Shown here: positions 1 to 4,897 of the stretch, piece after piece
Position numbering within the stretch: position 1 is the stretch's first letter
Layout: the number at the start of each line of letters is the position of its first letter
From: an uncultured Collinsella sp.
GTDB taxonomy: Bacteria; Actinomycetota; Coriobacteriia; Coriobacteriales; Coriobacteriaceae
Assembly: GCA_902388545.1 (NCBI GenBank)
Contig: CABMPS010000042.1
Coordinates: 1-12,652 of the forward strand
Direction of reading: 5' to 3'
DNA length: 12,652 nucleotides
Program-made: the position numbers and the translations under genes
The notes under the pieces: model-generated
What the model was told of the DNA's origin: nothing
The model's database searches: none
Seen by the model: the letters and a program-made list of their open reading frames with translations, nothing else

Positions 1-591
1 ATCGTCCACGGCGACGGCACCGGTGAGCGCACACTTACCGACTACGCCAGCGACCTGCTGCTGGCGATGGGCGACGGCTTTGCCGCGACCGACATGCAGC
101 CGCTCAACCGCTTGGACCGTGACACCACCGGCGTGGTGCTGTTCTCACTCGACAAGCAGACGCAGCCCGCCTTTGACCAGATGATCATCGACCACGCGTT
201 CGAAAAGCACTACCTGGCGCTCGCCGAGGGCAAGATCGACTGGAACGAAAAGCTCATCGACAAGCCCATCGCCCGCGACCGTCACGACAGCCGAAAGATG
301 CGCGTCGGCGCCAGCGGCAAGCCGTCTCAAACGCGCGTGAAGGTGCTCAAGCGTCTTAAGAGCCGCCGCGGCCTGCCCACGCGCTCGTATATCGATGTCG
401 AGCTGCTCACCGGCCGCAAACACCAGATTCGCGTGCACCTGGCGAGCGAGCGCCATCCCCTGGTGGGCGACGACCTGTACGGGACGCCGCGTCCTTGTGG
501 CCTCATGCTCCACGCCCACAGCGTGTCCTTTACGCATCCCGTAACCGGCGAGCACATCCACATCGAAGCCCCCTGCCCCTGGGAGCCCTAA
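1..591 (+). CDS. RluA-family pseudouridine synthase, 3' part (5' end outside window)
   Basis: The reading frame is open from base 1 to the TAA at 589-591, giving 196 visible residues, so the N-terminus lies upstream and an internal ATG at 67 is not the real start. RluA/RluD enzymes convert uridine to pseudouridine in rRNA or tRNA in the cytoplasm. The visible part carries the family active-site motif as NRLDRDTTGVVLF; the Asp of RLD (codon 115-117) is the expected catalytic residue. The C-terminal signature RKHQIRVHLASERHPLVGDDLYG-like segment (about 415-483) is intact, and the protein ends shortly after it, as normal for this family. No S4 domain is visible, but it would lie upstream. The exact target uridine cannot be told from sequence. 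The stop codon overlaps the first bases of the 590-630 hairpin repeat. Confidence 0.9.
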   Translation: MVHGDGTGERTLTDYASDLLLAMGDGFAATDMQPLNRLDRDTTGVVLFSLDKQTQPAFDQMIIDHAFEKHYLALAEGKIDWNEKLIDKPIARDRHDSRKMRVGASGKPSQTRVKVLKRLKSRRGLPTRSYIDVELLTGRKHQIRVHLASERHPLVGDDLYGTPRPCGLMLHAHSVSFTHPVTGEHIHIEAPCPWEP

Positions 592-630
592 AACCTGCCA
601 AAAAGGGACAGGTTTATTTTGACAGGTTTT
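590..630. repeat. 41-nt hairpin repeat with GGGACAG core
   Basis: The arms AAAACCTG (590-597) and CAGGTTTT (623-630) are a perfect 8-bp inverted repeat. Inside lies AAAAAGGGACAGGTTTATTTT, in which CAGGTTT (609-615) repeats the right arm, so two alternative hairpins are possible. It overlaps the stop codon of the pseudouridine synthase gene. The GGGACAG core is shared with the 29-nt repeats at 3092, 3125 and 3307. It lacks the uninterrupted T-tract of a clear terminator. Confidence 0.6.
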
Positions 631-680
631 ATCTGGTCAAACGTCATGCCGCCACGATGACTCAGCCGCGGTCCCAAAAC

Positions 681-898
681 GTCTCGATCTGTAACAGTTA
701 GAGCCCATTTTCCGGTCTATCTGTTACAGATCGAGACATTCGAATCCCCCTCAAGGGAAAATCTCAATCTGTAACAATAACTCGGCAAAATCGATCCCAA
801 ATGTTACAGATTGAGACAAAGGAACGGCGCAATTCGGAAGTATTTCAATCAGTAACACCTAGCCCACTTTAAGCGGTCCAGTTGTTACAGATTTAGAC
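681..898. repeat. Array of six 16-nt motifs in alternating orientation (three 57-nt palindromic units)
   Basis: Unit 1 has arms GTCTCGATCTGTAACA (681-696) and its exact reverse complement (722-737). Unit 2 has arms at 761-776 and 802-817 with one terminal mismatch. Unit 3 has degenerate arms at 842-857 and 883-898. All three units have a loop of exactly 25 nt and a total length of 57 nt, separated by 23 and 24 nt. Motif starts are therefore spaced 41, 39, 41, 40 and 41 nt, close to four helical turns. The loops and separators differ in sequence, although loops 1 and 3 share a loosely similar core around 703-719 and 862-880. No gene lies in the interval. Confidence 0.85.
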
Positions 899-915
899 TA
901 AACCGGTAGACAACG

Positions 916-951
916 AAAGCGGCAACGCCCGTAATGGACGTTGCCGCTTTT
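916..951. terminator. Bidirectional intrinsic terminator
   Basis: AAAGCGGCAACG (916-927) pairs perfectly with CGTTGCCGCTTT (939-950) around an 11-nt loop, and the plus strand continues TTTTCTATT. On the plus strand it could end transcription from the pseudouridine synthase gene; on the minus strand, transcription from the oxidoreductase-DeoR operon. Placement between convergent genes fits this. Confidence 0.75.
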
Positions 952-982
952 CTATTGAGAAAACTACTCAGTTTTCATTACT

Positions 983-1037
983 AACCACCACAATGGGGAC
1001 GGGCACCTTCGCGGTGGTTTTGGCCTTAGCCCGTCCC
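983..1037. repeat. Two interleaved inverted repeats just downstream of the DeoR gene
   Basis: AACCACC (983-989) pairs with GGTGGTT (1013-1019), and GGGACGGGC (996-1004) pairs with GCCCGTCCC (1029-1037). The arms interleave, so RNA could form either hairpin, or a pseudoknot, but not both simple hairpins. It starts 6 nt after the DeoR stop codon in the direction of transcription. The GGGACGG core resembles the other GGGACAG-type repeats of the window. It may be a dispersed repeat, a 3'-UTR structure, or both. Confidence 0.5.
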
Positions 1038-1042
1038 TGCCG

Positions 1043-1789
1043 TTAGACCGTGACGACGTTGTCCATTGCCCGGTACTTGGCGGGGACCTCGCCTGCGGTA
1101 ATAATCGTTGCATCGCGGAAGTCCGCGAACTTGACGGGCGCCACCATGCCAAATTTGCTGGCATCCGAGATTACGAAGCGTTTGGCCGTATGGCGCATCG
1201 AGATGCGCTTGACCTGTGCCTCCTCGATATCGGGCGTCGTAAAGCCCTGCTCGGCGGCAATGCCGTTGGAACCCCAAAAGCCGCAGTTGAAGTTATAGCG
1301 GTCTAGAGTTGCCAAGGCATCGGGGCCAACGAGCGCCTCGGTCTCGGGTTTGAGCTCGCCGCCCAGCACCACGGTACGCATGCCGCGCAAAGCGAGATGC
1401 TGAGCATGGAGCACGGAATCAGTCACATAGGTGACGCCGTCGAGATGCGGAAGATGCTCGATGAGCTTGAGGGTCGTGGAGCCCGAATCGATATACACAA
1501 AGCTATCGGGCTCCACCAGGGCCGCGGCACGGGCGCAGATGCGCTCCTTGTCATCGTTATGGAGATCACTGCGCTCGCTGATCGTCAGGTCACGCGTCAC
1601 GTGCGCGCGCTCAAGACTCGTCGCGCCTCCGTGCACCTTGGCGATACGGTGCGCGCGGTCGAGCGTTTGCAAGTCACGGCGAATGGTGGACGGTGTCACG
1701 CCCAGGGCCTCGGCAAGCTCCGGCACGGTAACCGAGCCGGTCTGCTGCACCATCGACACGATCGCGTTGAGCCTATCTTCCGCAAGCAT
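1043..1789 (-). CDS. DeoR/GlpR-family transcriptional repressor
   Basis: This 248-residue protein has the normal length and layout of the DeoR family. An N-terminal winged helix-turn-helix (residues about 20-45, with VTPSTIRRDLQTL as recognition helix) is followed by a sugar-phosphate sensing domain with the phosphate-loop motif DSGSTT at 101-106 and GFWGSNGI further on, where the family usually has FLGANGI. Such regulators bind operator DNA in the cytoplasm and release it on binding a phosphorylated sugar. The start at 1789 is preceded by GAGGAG, which lies inside the end of the oxidoreductase gene, so the two are one operon with likely translational coupling. It probably controls its own operon, through sites in 2924-3054, but the effector is not evident. 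Confidence 0.92.
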   Translation of the reverse strand: MLAEDRLNAIVSMVQQTGSVTVPELAEALGVTPSTIRRDLQTLDRAHRIAKVHGGATSLERAHVTRDLTISERSDLHNDDKERICARAAALVEPDSFVYIDSGSTTLKLIEHLPHLDGVTYVTDSVLHAQHLALRGMRTVVLGGELKPETEALVGPDALATLDRYNFNCGFWGSNGIAAEQGFTTPDIEEAQVKRISMRHTAKRFVISDASKFGMVAPVKFADFRDATIITAGEVPAKYRAMDNVVTV

Positions 1790-1792
1790 CGC

Positions 1793-2875
1793 TTACTCCT
1801 CCTCGGGGTACACGACTCCCCAATCGGCGCGGAGCTTGGTCATCAGCTCCATAACATCAGAAGCATAGCCCAGAAGCTCGCGCTTCGAATCATCGCCAGC
1901 AACGGCCTTCTCCAGGTCTGCCATCTCGTAGCACAGTGCGTAGGCCTCGGTGCCAGCGTGGACCTCCTCACGGTGACCGTCCGCAGTCCACACGATGGTC
2001 GCATGGTCGGCGCGTGGATACTCGTTGACCTCGATATAGCACTTATCGAAGCTGATGACCGAGCGCTTGGGCTGCTTGGAGTGGAGCGTAAGGCTCACGA
2101 CGCCCAGCTGCTGCTCGGCGTTACGGCAGACAATACCACCCGCTACGTCAACGCCAGTCTCGCAGGTATTGCCCAGAGACACGACCTCGGCGGGTTGGCT
2201 GGCCATAAACAAGCGCATGACGGAGAGCGCATACACGCCAATGTCGAGCATGGCGCCGCCGGCAAGACTACGGTTGTAGAAGCGGTTGGTCAGGTCGCCG
2301 TACTCCTTATAGCTGCCAAAGTTAAGCTGGGCGAGGTTCATGCGGCCAAAGTCGCCAGCATCCATGCGACGGCGCAGCTCCTGATACAGCGGCATGTGGA
2401 GCACCGTGGTGGCATCCATAAGGACCACGTTGTGCTCATCGGCTATGGCACGAGCCTCGTCGAGCTCGGCGGAGTTGAGGGTAATGGCCTTCTCGCAGAG
2501 CACGTGCTTGCCGGCGGCCAGCGCGGCACGCAGATAAGTGATGTGCGTGTTATGCGGCGTGGTGATATAGACAGCATCGATGTCAGGATCGGCATAGAGG
2601 TCCTCGACCGTGTCATAGACCTTCTCAACGCCATACAGCTCGGCAAAAGCCTGAGCCTTGGACAACGTACGGTTGGCGACGCCCGCGAGCTTGCGGCCGG
2701 CAAGAGCGAGAGACTGGGCCATCTGGTTGGCGATAACGCCGCACCCGATTACAGCCCAACGAAGCTCGGGAGCCGTAAAGATATCATCGGGGAACGGCTT
2801 GTCCTGGACCGAAGCAAACGCTGCTTTGGCGGCTGCCGCGGCGTCGAGCGGAGCCTGCTTAGAATCTGCCATCAT
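1793..2875 (-). CDS. Gfo/Idh/MocA-family NAD(P)-dependent oxidoreductase
   Basis: The protein has 360 residues. A Rossmann fold starts near residue 38 with the dinucleotide motif GCGVIA (44-49), followed by TTPHNTH (105-111), then CEKAITLN containing the conserved Glu-Lys pair (E128, K129). The C-terminal Gfo/Idh/MocA domain has GGAMLDIGVYAL (206-217), the arrangement seen in dihydrodiol-dehydrogenase-like members. These enzymes oxidise or reduce sugars, inositols or related polyols in the cytoplasm; the substrate cannot be named. The first about 35 residues form an extension before the fold, rich in Ala and Lys. Two ATGs stand in tandem (2875 and 2872); AGGAGG is 3 nt from the first and 6 nt from the second, so the second is at least as likely. 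It is the first gene of the operon with the DeoR repressor 3 nt downstream. Confidence 0.9.
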   Translation of the reverse strand: MMADSKQAPLDAAAAAKAAFASVQDKPFPDDIFTAPELRWAVIGCGVIANQMAQSLALAGRKLAGVANRTLSKAQAFAELYGVEKVYDTVEDLYADPDIDAVYITTPHNTHITYLRAALAAGKHVLCEKAITLNSAELDEARAIADEHNVVLMDATTVLHMPLYQELRRRMDAGDFGRMNLAQLNFGSYKEYGDLTNRFYNRSLAGGAMLDIGVYALSVMRLFMASQPAEVVSLGNTCETGVDVAGGIVCRNAEQQLGVVSLTLHSKQPKRSVISFDKCYIEVNEYPRADHATIVWTADGHREEVHAGTEAYALCYEMADLEKAVAGDDSKRELLGYASDVMELMTKLRADWGVVYPEEE

Positions 2876-2923
2876 GTGCCTCCTGTGTCATAGAACGTCT
2901 TGCATTTCTGATAGCTCTATATT

Positions 2924-3054
2924 CGCACAAACACGCGCGTCTGTGCGCGTTTTTGCGTGTCTCGCCGCTAAACGGTCATTTTTGCCCCATAAACGGCGCA
3001 TATATGCGCAGTGGTACGCAAGAAATCGCAGTAAAATGCGCACGAACACGCACG
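2924..3054. promoter_or_regulatory. Candidate operator region upstream of the oxidoreductase-DeoR operon
   Basis: The region holds a perfect 14-bp palindrome GCGCATATATGCGC (2996-3009). It is flanked by a direct repeat with 14 of 16 bases identical: CGCACAAACACGCGCG (2924-2939) and CGCACGAACACGCACG (3039-3054). The first copy also overlaps an inverted pair, CGCACA and TGTGCG. DeoR-family proteins commonly bind repeated sites in front of their own operon, so autoregulation is a reasonable inference. I could not pick a convincing -35/-10 pair. Confidence 0.4.
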
Positions 3055-3091
3055 CGGTCAATTTGAAGAACACGACGCGCTCATGTATGCC

Positions 3092-3120
3092 CACTCATTT
3101 TTGCCTGTCCCAAATGAGTG
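3092..3120. repeat. 29-nt palindromic repeat, copy A
   Basis: CACTCATTT (3092-3100) and AAATGAGTG (3112-3120) form a perfect 9-bp inverted repeat around an 11-nt loop containing CTGTCCC. It has the same length and end sequences as the copies at 3125 and 3307, but its interior is diverged. Confidence 0.75.
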
Positions 3121-3124
3121 TTCT

Positions 3125-3153
3125 CACTCATTTAAGTCTGCCCCCAATGAGTG
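3125..3153. repeat. 29-nt palindromic repeat, copy B
   Basis: CACTCATT (3125-3132) pairs with AATGAGTG (3146-3153), with AAGTCTGCCCC inside. It is identical to copy C at 3307-3335 in 28 of 29 positions and lies 4 nt from copy A, forming a tandem pair. Confidence 0.8.
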
Positions 3154-3171
3154 CAATGAGTAGGGATAGAA

Positions 3172-3203
3172 AAAGGCCCGGGTGCCGTGGCATCCGGGCC
3201 TTT
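3172..3203 (-). terminator. Intrinsic terminator behind the zinc-ribbon fragment
   Basis: AAAGGCCCGGGTGCC (3172-3186) pairs with GGCATCCGGGCCTTT (3189-3203) with one G-U pair. Read on the minus strand, the stem ends in CCTTTTTCTATC, a good U-tract. It lies 27 nt beyond the stop codon of the zinc-ribbon fragment, which argues that this was once a real gene end. Confidence 0.8.
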
Positions 3204-3230
3204 GCTAGCAACTTAACTGTTGCGGGCAGC

Positions 3231-3306
3231 TTAGAACTTGTGGCCGCACTTCTTGCAGACGCGCAGCTTGTTCTTGCCGTCCTTCTCGTGACCGACGCGG
3301 GAAGAG
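3231..3306 (-). pseudogene. C-terminal fragment of a small zinc-ribbon protein
   Basis: The minus-strand frame ending in TAA at 3231-3233 encodes about 25 convincing residues, CSSRVGHEKDGKNKLRVC then KKCGHKF. This resembles the second half of a treble-clef or zinc-ribbon domain (one CxxC, then GHKF), as in small zinc-ribbon proteins or the N-terminal zinc ribbon of some transposases. The matching first CxxC is missing; only one Cys remains at the boundary. Upstream, the frame runs directly into the 29-nt repeat at 3307-3335, which encodes HSLGTDLNE, and no ribosome binding site precedes it. A real terminator follows. The likely reading is a gene truncated at the repeat; a tiny ORF that adopted the repeat as coding sequence is an alternative. 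Confidence 0.5.
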
Positions 3307-3335
3307 CACTCATTTAAGTCTGTCCCCAATGAGTG
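3307..3335. repeat. 29-nt palindromic repeat, copy C
   Basis: CACTCATT (3307-3314) pairs with AATGAGTG (3328-3335). It is 28/29 identical to copy B, although 154 nt of other sequence separate them. It forms the 5' boundary of the zinc-ribbon fragment. Confidence 0.8.
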
Positions 3336-3356
3336 GGAGTAATCAGAGACCCTTTG

Positions 3357-3389
3357 CGAGGGAGGCCGGACGTGGCCTTCCTCGTTTTT
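3357..3389 (+). terminator. Orphan plus-strand intrinsic terminator
   Basis: CGAGGGAGGCC (3357-3367) pairs with GGCCTTCCTCG (3374-3384) with one wobble pair around a 6-nt loop, followed by TTTTT. No plus-strand gene ends before it in this window. It may be the leftover end of a deleted gene. It may also insulate the IS200 remnant, since IS200 elements are known to carry a terminator near the left end that blocks read-in. Confidence 0.65.
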
Positions 3390-3392
3390 ATT

Positions 3393-3428
3393 CATGGACT
3401 TTAGTCCGTGCCGCGCGGCACGCGCGGC
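3393..3428. repeat. Two adjacent small hairpins, IS200/IS605-end-like
   Basis: CATGGACT (3393-3400) pairs with AGTCCGTG (3403-3410) with one wobble, and GCCGCGC (3410-3416) pairs with GCGCGGC (3422-3428). GACTTTAGTC-type hairpins are common at the right ends of IS200/IS605-type elements behind tnpB, but no tnpB is visible, so this assignment is tentative. Confidence 0.35.
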
Positions 3429-3482
3429 ATAGAAAGCCACCCGCTCAGCGGGTGGAGGCCAATTTCCGCTACGCGACAAAAA

Positions 3483-3531
3483 CCTTCCCCCTAGCATGAG
3501 GATTGTTCAGGTCATCATACTAGGGGGAAGG
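3483..3531 (+). promoter_or_regulatory. Stem-loop sequestering the tnpA ribosome binding site
   Basis: CCTTCCCCCTAG (3483-3494) is the exact reverse complement of CTAGGGGGAAGG (3520-3531). After one mismatch the stem can extend by ATGA (3496-3499) with TCAT (3515-3518). The purine-rich right arm is the Shine-Dalgarno sequence of tnpA (start GTG at 3540). Known IS200 elements repress transposase translation with just such a stem-loop. Confidence 0.8.
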
Positions 3532-3539
3532 TGATTGCT

Positions 3540-3599
3540 GTGGCCCAGAAAGCCAACAGCCTCGCGCACACGAAATGGCTGTGCAAGTACCGCATCGCA
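3540..3599 (+). pseudogene. tnpA: IS200 transposase tnpA, N-terminal fragment
   Basis: From GTG 3540 the frame reads VAQKANSLAHTKWLCKYRI, closely matching the well-known N-terminus of IS200 TnpA (usually ...AQKANSLAHTKWLCKYHIVF). After Ile at 3594-3596 the similarity stops and the sequence passes into a DegV-type gene in another frame. The HUH motif and catalytic Tyr of this single-strand transposase are absent, so no function remains. Full-length members have about 150 residues. Confidence 0.85.
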
Positions 3600-3817
3600 C
3601 CGAGGCCAAGCTCATCGCCGCCATCGTCGAGAAGCACCCCGAGGTGCGCTTTGCCGCGAGCCGCACCTCGGCCCACGCCGACCTCTACGACCGCATGGAG
3701 CAGGCCCTGTGCGAGCGCGTGGCCAACGCGGTGGATGTCGTCCGCTCCGACATCAGCCCCGCGCTTCTTGTCCACACCGGTCCAAACCTCGTGGGTGTGG
3801 CGGTCCAGGGACTCTAG
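3600..3817 (+). pseudogene. DegV-family protein, C-terminal fragment
   Basis: The frame ending in TAG at 3815-3817 encodes about 72 residues, from TEAKLIAAIVEKHPEVRF to SPALLVHTGPNLVGVAVQGL. This resembles the C-terminus of DegV proteins, where an SPxxxxHTGPxxxGV motif closes the fold; these proteins bind fatty acids and present them to the fatty-acid kinase FakA in Gram-positive bacteria. About three quarters of a normal 280-residue DegV is missing, replaced by the IS200 remnant. The fragment is in a different frame from tnpA. An ATG at 3575 would give 80 residues, but it lies in tnpA sequence and has no ribosome binding site. The bidirectional terminator behind it is intact. Confidence 0.65.
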
Positions 3818-3851
3818 TGGAGGCGGGGCGTCCTGCCCCAAAAACAAATGC

Positions 3852-3901
3852 AAAAGACGAGCACTTCTTGCCGCTCAATTGGCAAGAAGCGCTCGTCTTT
3901 T
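3852..3901. terminator. Strong bidirectional terminator between the DegV fragment and the sugar operon
   Basis: AAAAGACGAGC (3852-3862) pairs with GCTCGTCTTTT (3891-3901), and after one mismatch CTTCTTGCC (3864-3872) pairs with GGCAAGAAG (3881-3889), leaving an 8-nt loop. The stem is about 20 bp and has A-rich and T-rich feet in both directions. It can end transcription from the DegV fragment on the plus strand and from the PTS operon on the minus strand. Confidence 0.9.
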
Positions 3902-3933
3902 CTTAACGCGTTGTATGGCGGAGAGAGCGCAAG

Positions 3934-4818
3934 TTACGCGAGCGCCCTTCTTGCCAGCTCGGCCGCGCCGAGGATTCCTTGGTCGCCGCCGCAGCCCGGG
4001 GCGCAGATGTAGCTCTCCATGCCCTTAAGCTCGGCGGTCTGGATGTAGCCACCCAGATATTCGAGGGTCTTCTTGCGGACGATGCCGTAGAGCTGCTCCT
4101 GGTGCATCACGCCGCCGCCGAGGACGATGCGGCGAGGCGAGTACATGAGCACGAGGTTCGCGCACATCTGCCCCAGATAATCCCCCTCGAGCGCCCACAC
4201 CTCATCGTTGTCCGCGAGCTCGGCCGCGGGCTTTCCCCAGCGCGCGGCGATGGCGGGGCCGGAGGCGAGCCCCTCGAGACAGCTCGCGTGGCTCGGGCAG
4301 ACGCAGCGTCCCTCCTCGGTGGGACGGGTCCTTACCAGCATGTGACCGGCCTCGGGGTGCAGCATGCCGTGAAGGAGTCTGCCCGCGCACATGACGCCCG
4401 CGCCCACGCCGGTGCCGATGGTCACGTAGACGGCGTCCTCGAGCCCCTTGCAGCAGCCGAAGACCACTTCGCCGAGGCAGGCAACGTTCACGTCCGTGTC
4501 GTAGGCCACCGGAATCCCGAGGGCGTCGGCGAACGCGGCGCGAAGACCATGGCCTCGCCACGCGAGCTTGGGCGTCTGGAGGATGGAGCCGTAGCGCTCG
4601 TCGTTGGGGTCGACGCAGGTCGGGCCGAAGGCGCCGATGCCCAACGCGTCCACATCGCGGGCGGTGAACCACTCGATCATCTGCGGGACGGTCTTGGCGG
4701 GCGTAAGCGTCGGGGTCTCCATACGGTCGAGGACCTCGCCGTCGCCGGACACCACGGCACAGACCATCTTGGTCCCGCCGGCTTCGAGGGCGCCGAGCCT
4801 CATTTGCTTTTCGCTCAT
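3934..4818 (-). CDS. ROK-family sugar kinase, probable fructokinase
   Basis: This 294-residue protein starts at 4818 with AGGAGG 6 nt upstream. The N-terminal phosphate loop is ALEAGGTK (10-17). D109 in YDTDVNVACLGE is the expected catalytic Asp, and TIGTGVGAG (133-141) is the second ATP-site loop. The zinc site is H159 (HPEAGH) with C174, H177 and C180 in the pattern CPSHASCLEG. This CxxHxxC variant and GAFGPTCVDPND resemble bacterial ScrK-type fructokinases more than glucokinases, which usually have CxCGxxGC. Fructokinase makes fructose-6-phosphate from free fructose and ATP in the cytoplasm. As last gene of the operon it would capture fructose released by the GH172 enzyme. Mannose or another hexose as substrate cannot be excluded. 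Confidence 0.9.
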   Translation of the reverse strand: MSEKQMRLGALEAGGTKMVCAVVSGDGEVLDRMETPTLTPAKTVPQMIEWFTARDVDALGIGAFGPTCVDPNDERYGSILQTPKLAWRGHGLRAAFADALGIPVAYDTDVNVACLGEVVFGCCKGLEDAVYVTIGTGVGAGVMCAGRLLHGMLHPEAGHMLVRTRPTEEGRCVCPSHASCLEGLASGPAIAARWGKPAAELADNDEVWALEGDYLGQMCANLVLMYSPRRIVLGGGVMHQEQLYGIVRKKTLEYLGGYIQTAELKGMESYICAPGCGGDQGILGAAELARRALA

Positions 4819-4835
4819 GTGATCCTCCTTACAAA

Positions 4836-4870
4836 GGGACGCCCGCAGTCATGGTCAACCGCGGGCGCCC
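4836..4870 (-). promoter_or_regulatory. Intercistronic hairpin between GH172 and ROK kinase genes
   Basis: On the minus strand GGGCGCCCGC (4870-4861) pairs with GCGGGCGTCCC (4846-4836) with one bulged base; the loop is 14 nt. The hairpin is followed by only three T residues, then the kinase ribosome binding site. It could reduce read-through, protect the upstream mRNA, or be a processing site. This 79-nt gap is the longest between the downstream enzyme genes. Confidence 0.5.
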
Positions 4871-4897
4871 ATAACGTTGGCTTGTTTCGAGGCGACC

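Larger units (their letters stand above)
3430..3599 (+). mobile_element. IS200-type insertion sequence, left-end remnant
   Basis: The remnant has the order known for IS200 left ends. First comes AAAGCCACCCGCTCAGCGGGTGG-type DNA, whose dyad CCACCCGCT/AGCGGGTGG (3437-3455) matches the left-end hairpin recognised by TnpA. Then comes a long stem at 3483-3531 that encloses the ribosome binding site, then the start of tnpA. Sequence homology stops near 3597, where DegV coding sequence begins. The right end and most of the transposase gene are gone, so the element is dead. Confidence 0.8.

Noticed and set aside
681..898. CRISPR array
   Set aside because: The motifs alternate in orientation, are only 16 nt and number six, and no cas gene is nearby; the palindromic-unit reading fits better.
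1397..2893. Long plus-strand open frame of 498 codons
   Set aside because: It lies opposite the DeoR and oxidoreductase genes, whose motifs and ribosome binding sites are clear; the translation has no recognisable domain and reflects high-GC antisense openness.
2888..3094. Small minus-strand frame with a hydrophobic stretch
   Set aside because: It covers the candidate operator region, has no clear ribosome binding site, and shows no known family features.
3231..3497. Full 88-codon minus-strand frame as a complete protein
   Set aside because: Its first two thirds translate the IS200 left end, the orphan terminator and the 29-nt repeat, with no ribosome binding site; only the zinc-ribbon tail is protein-like.
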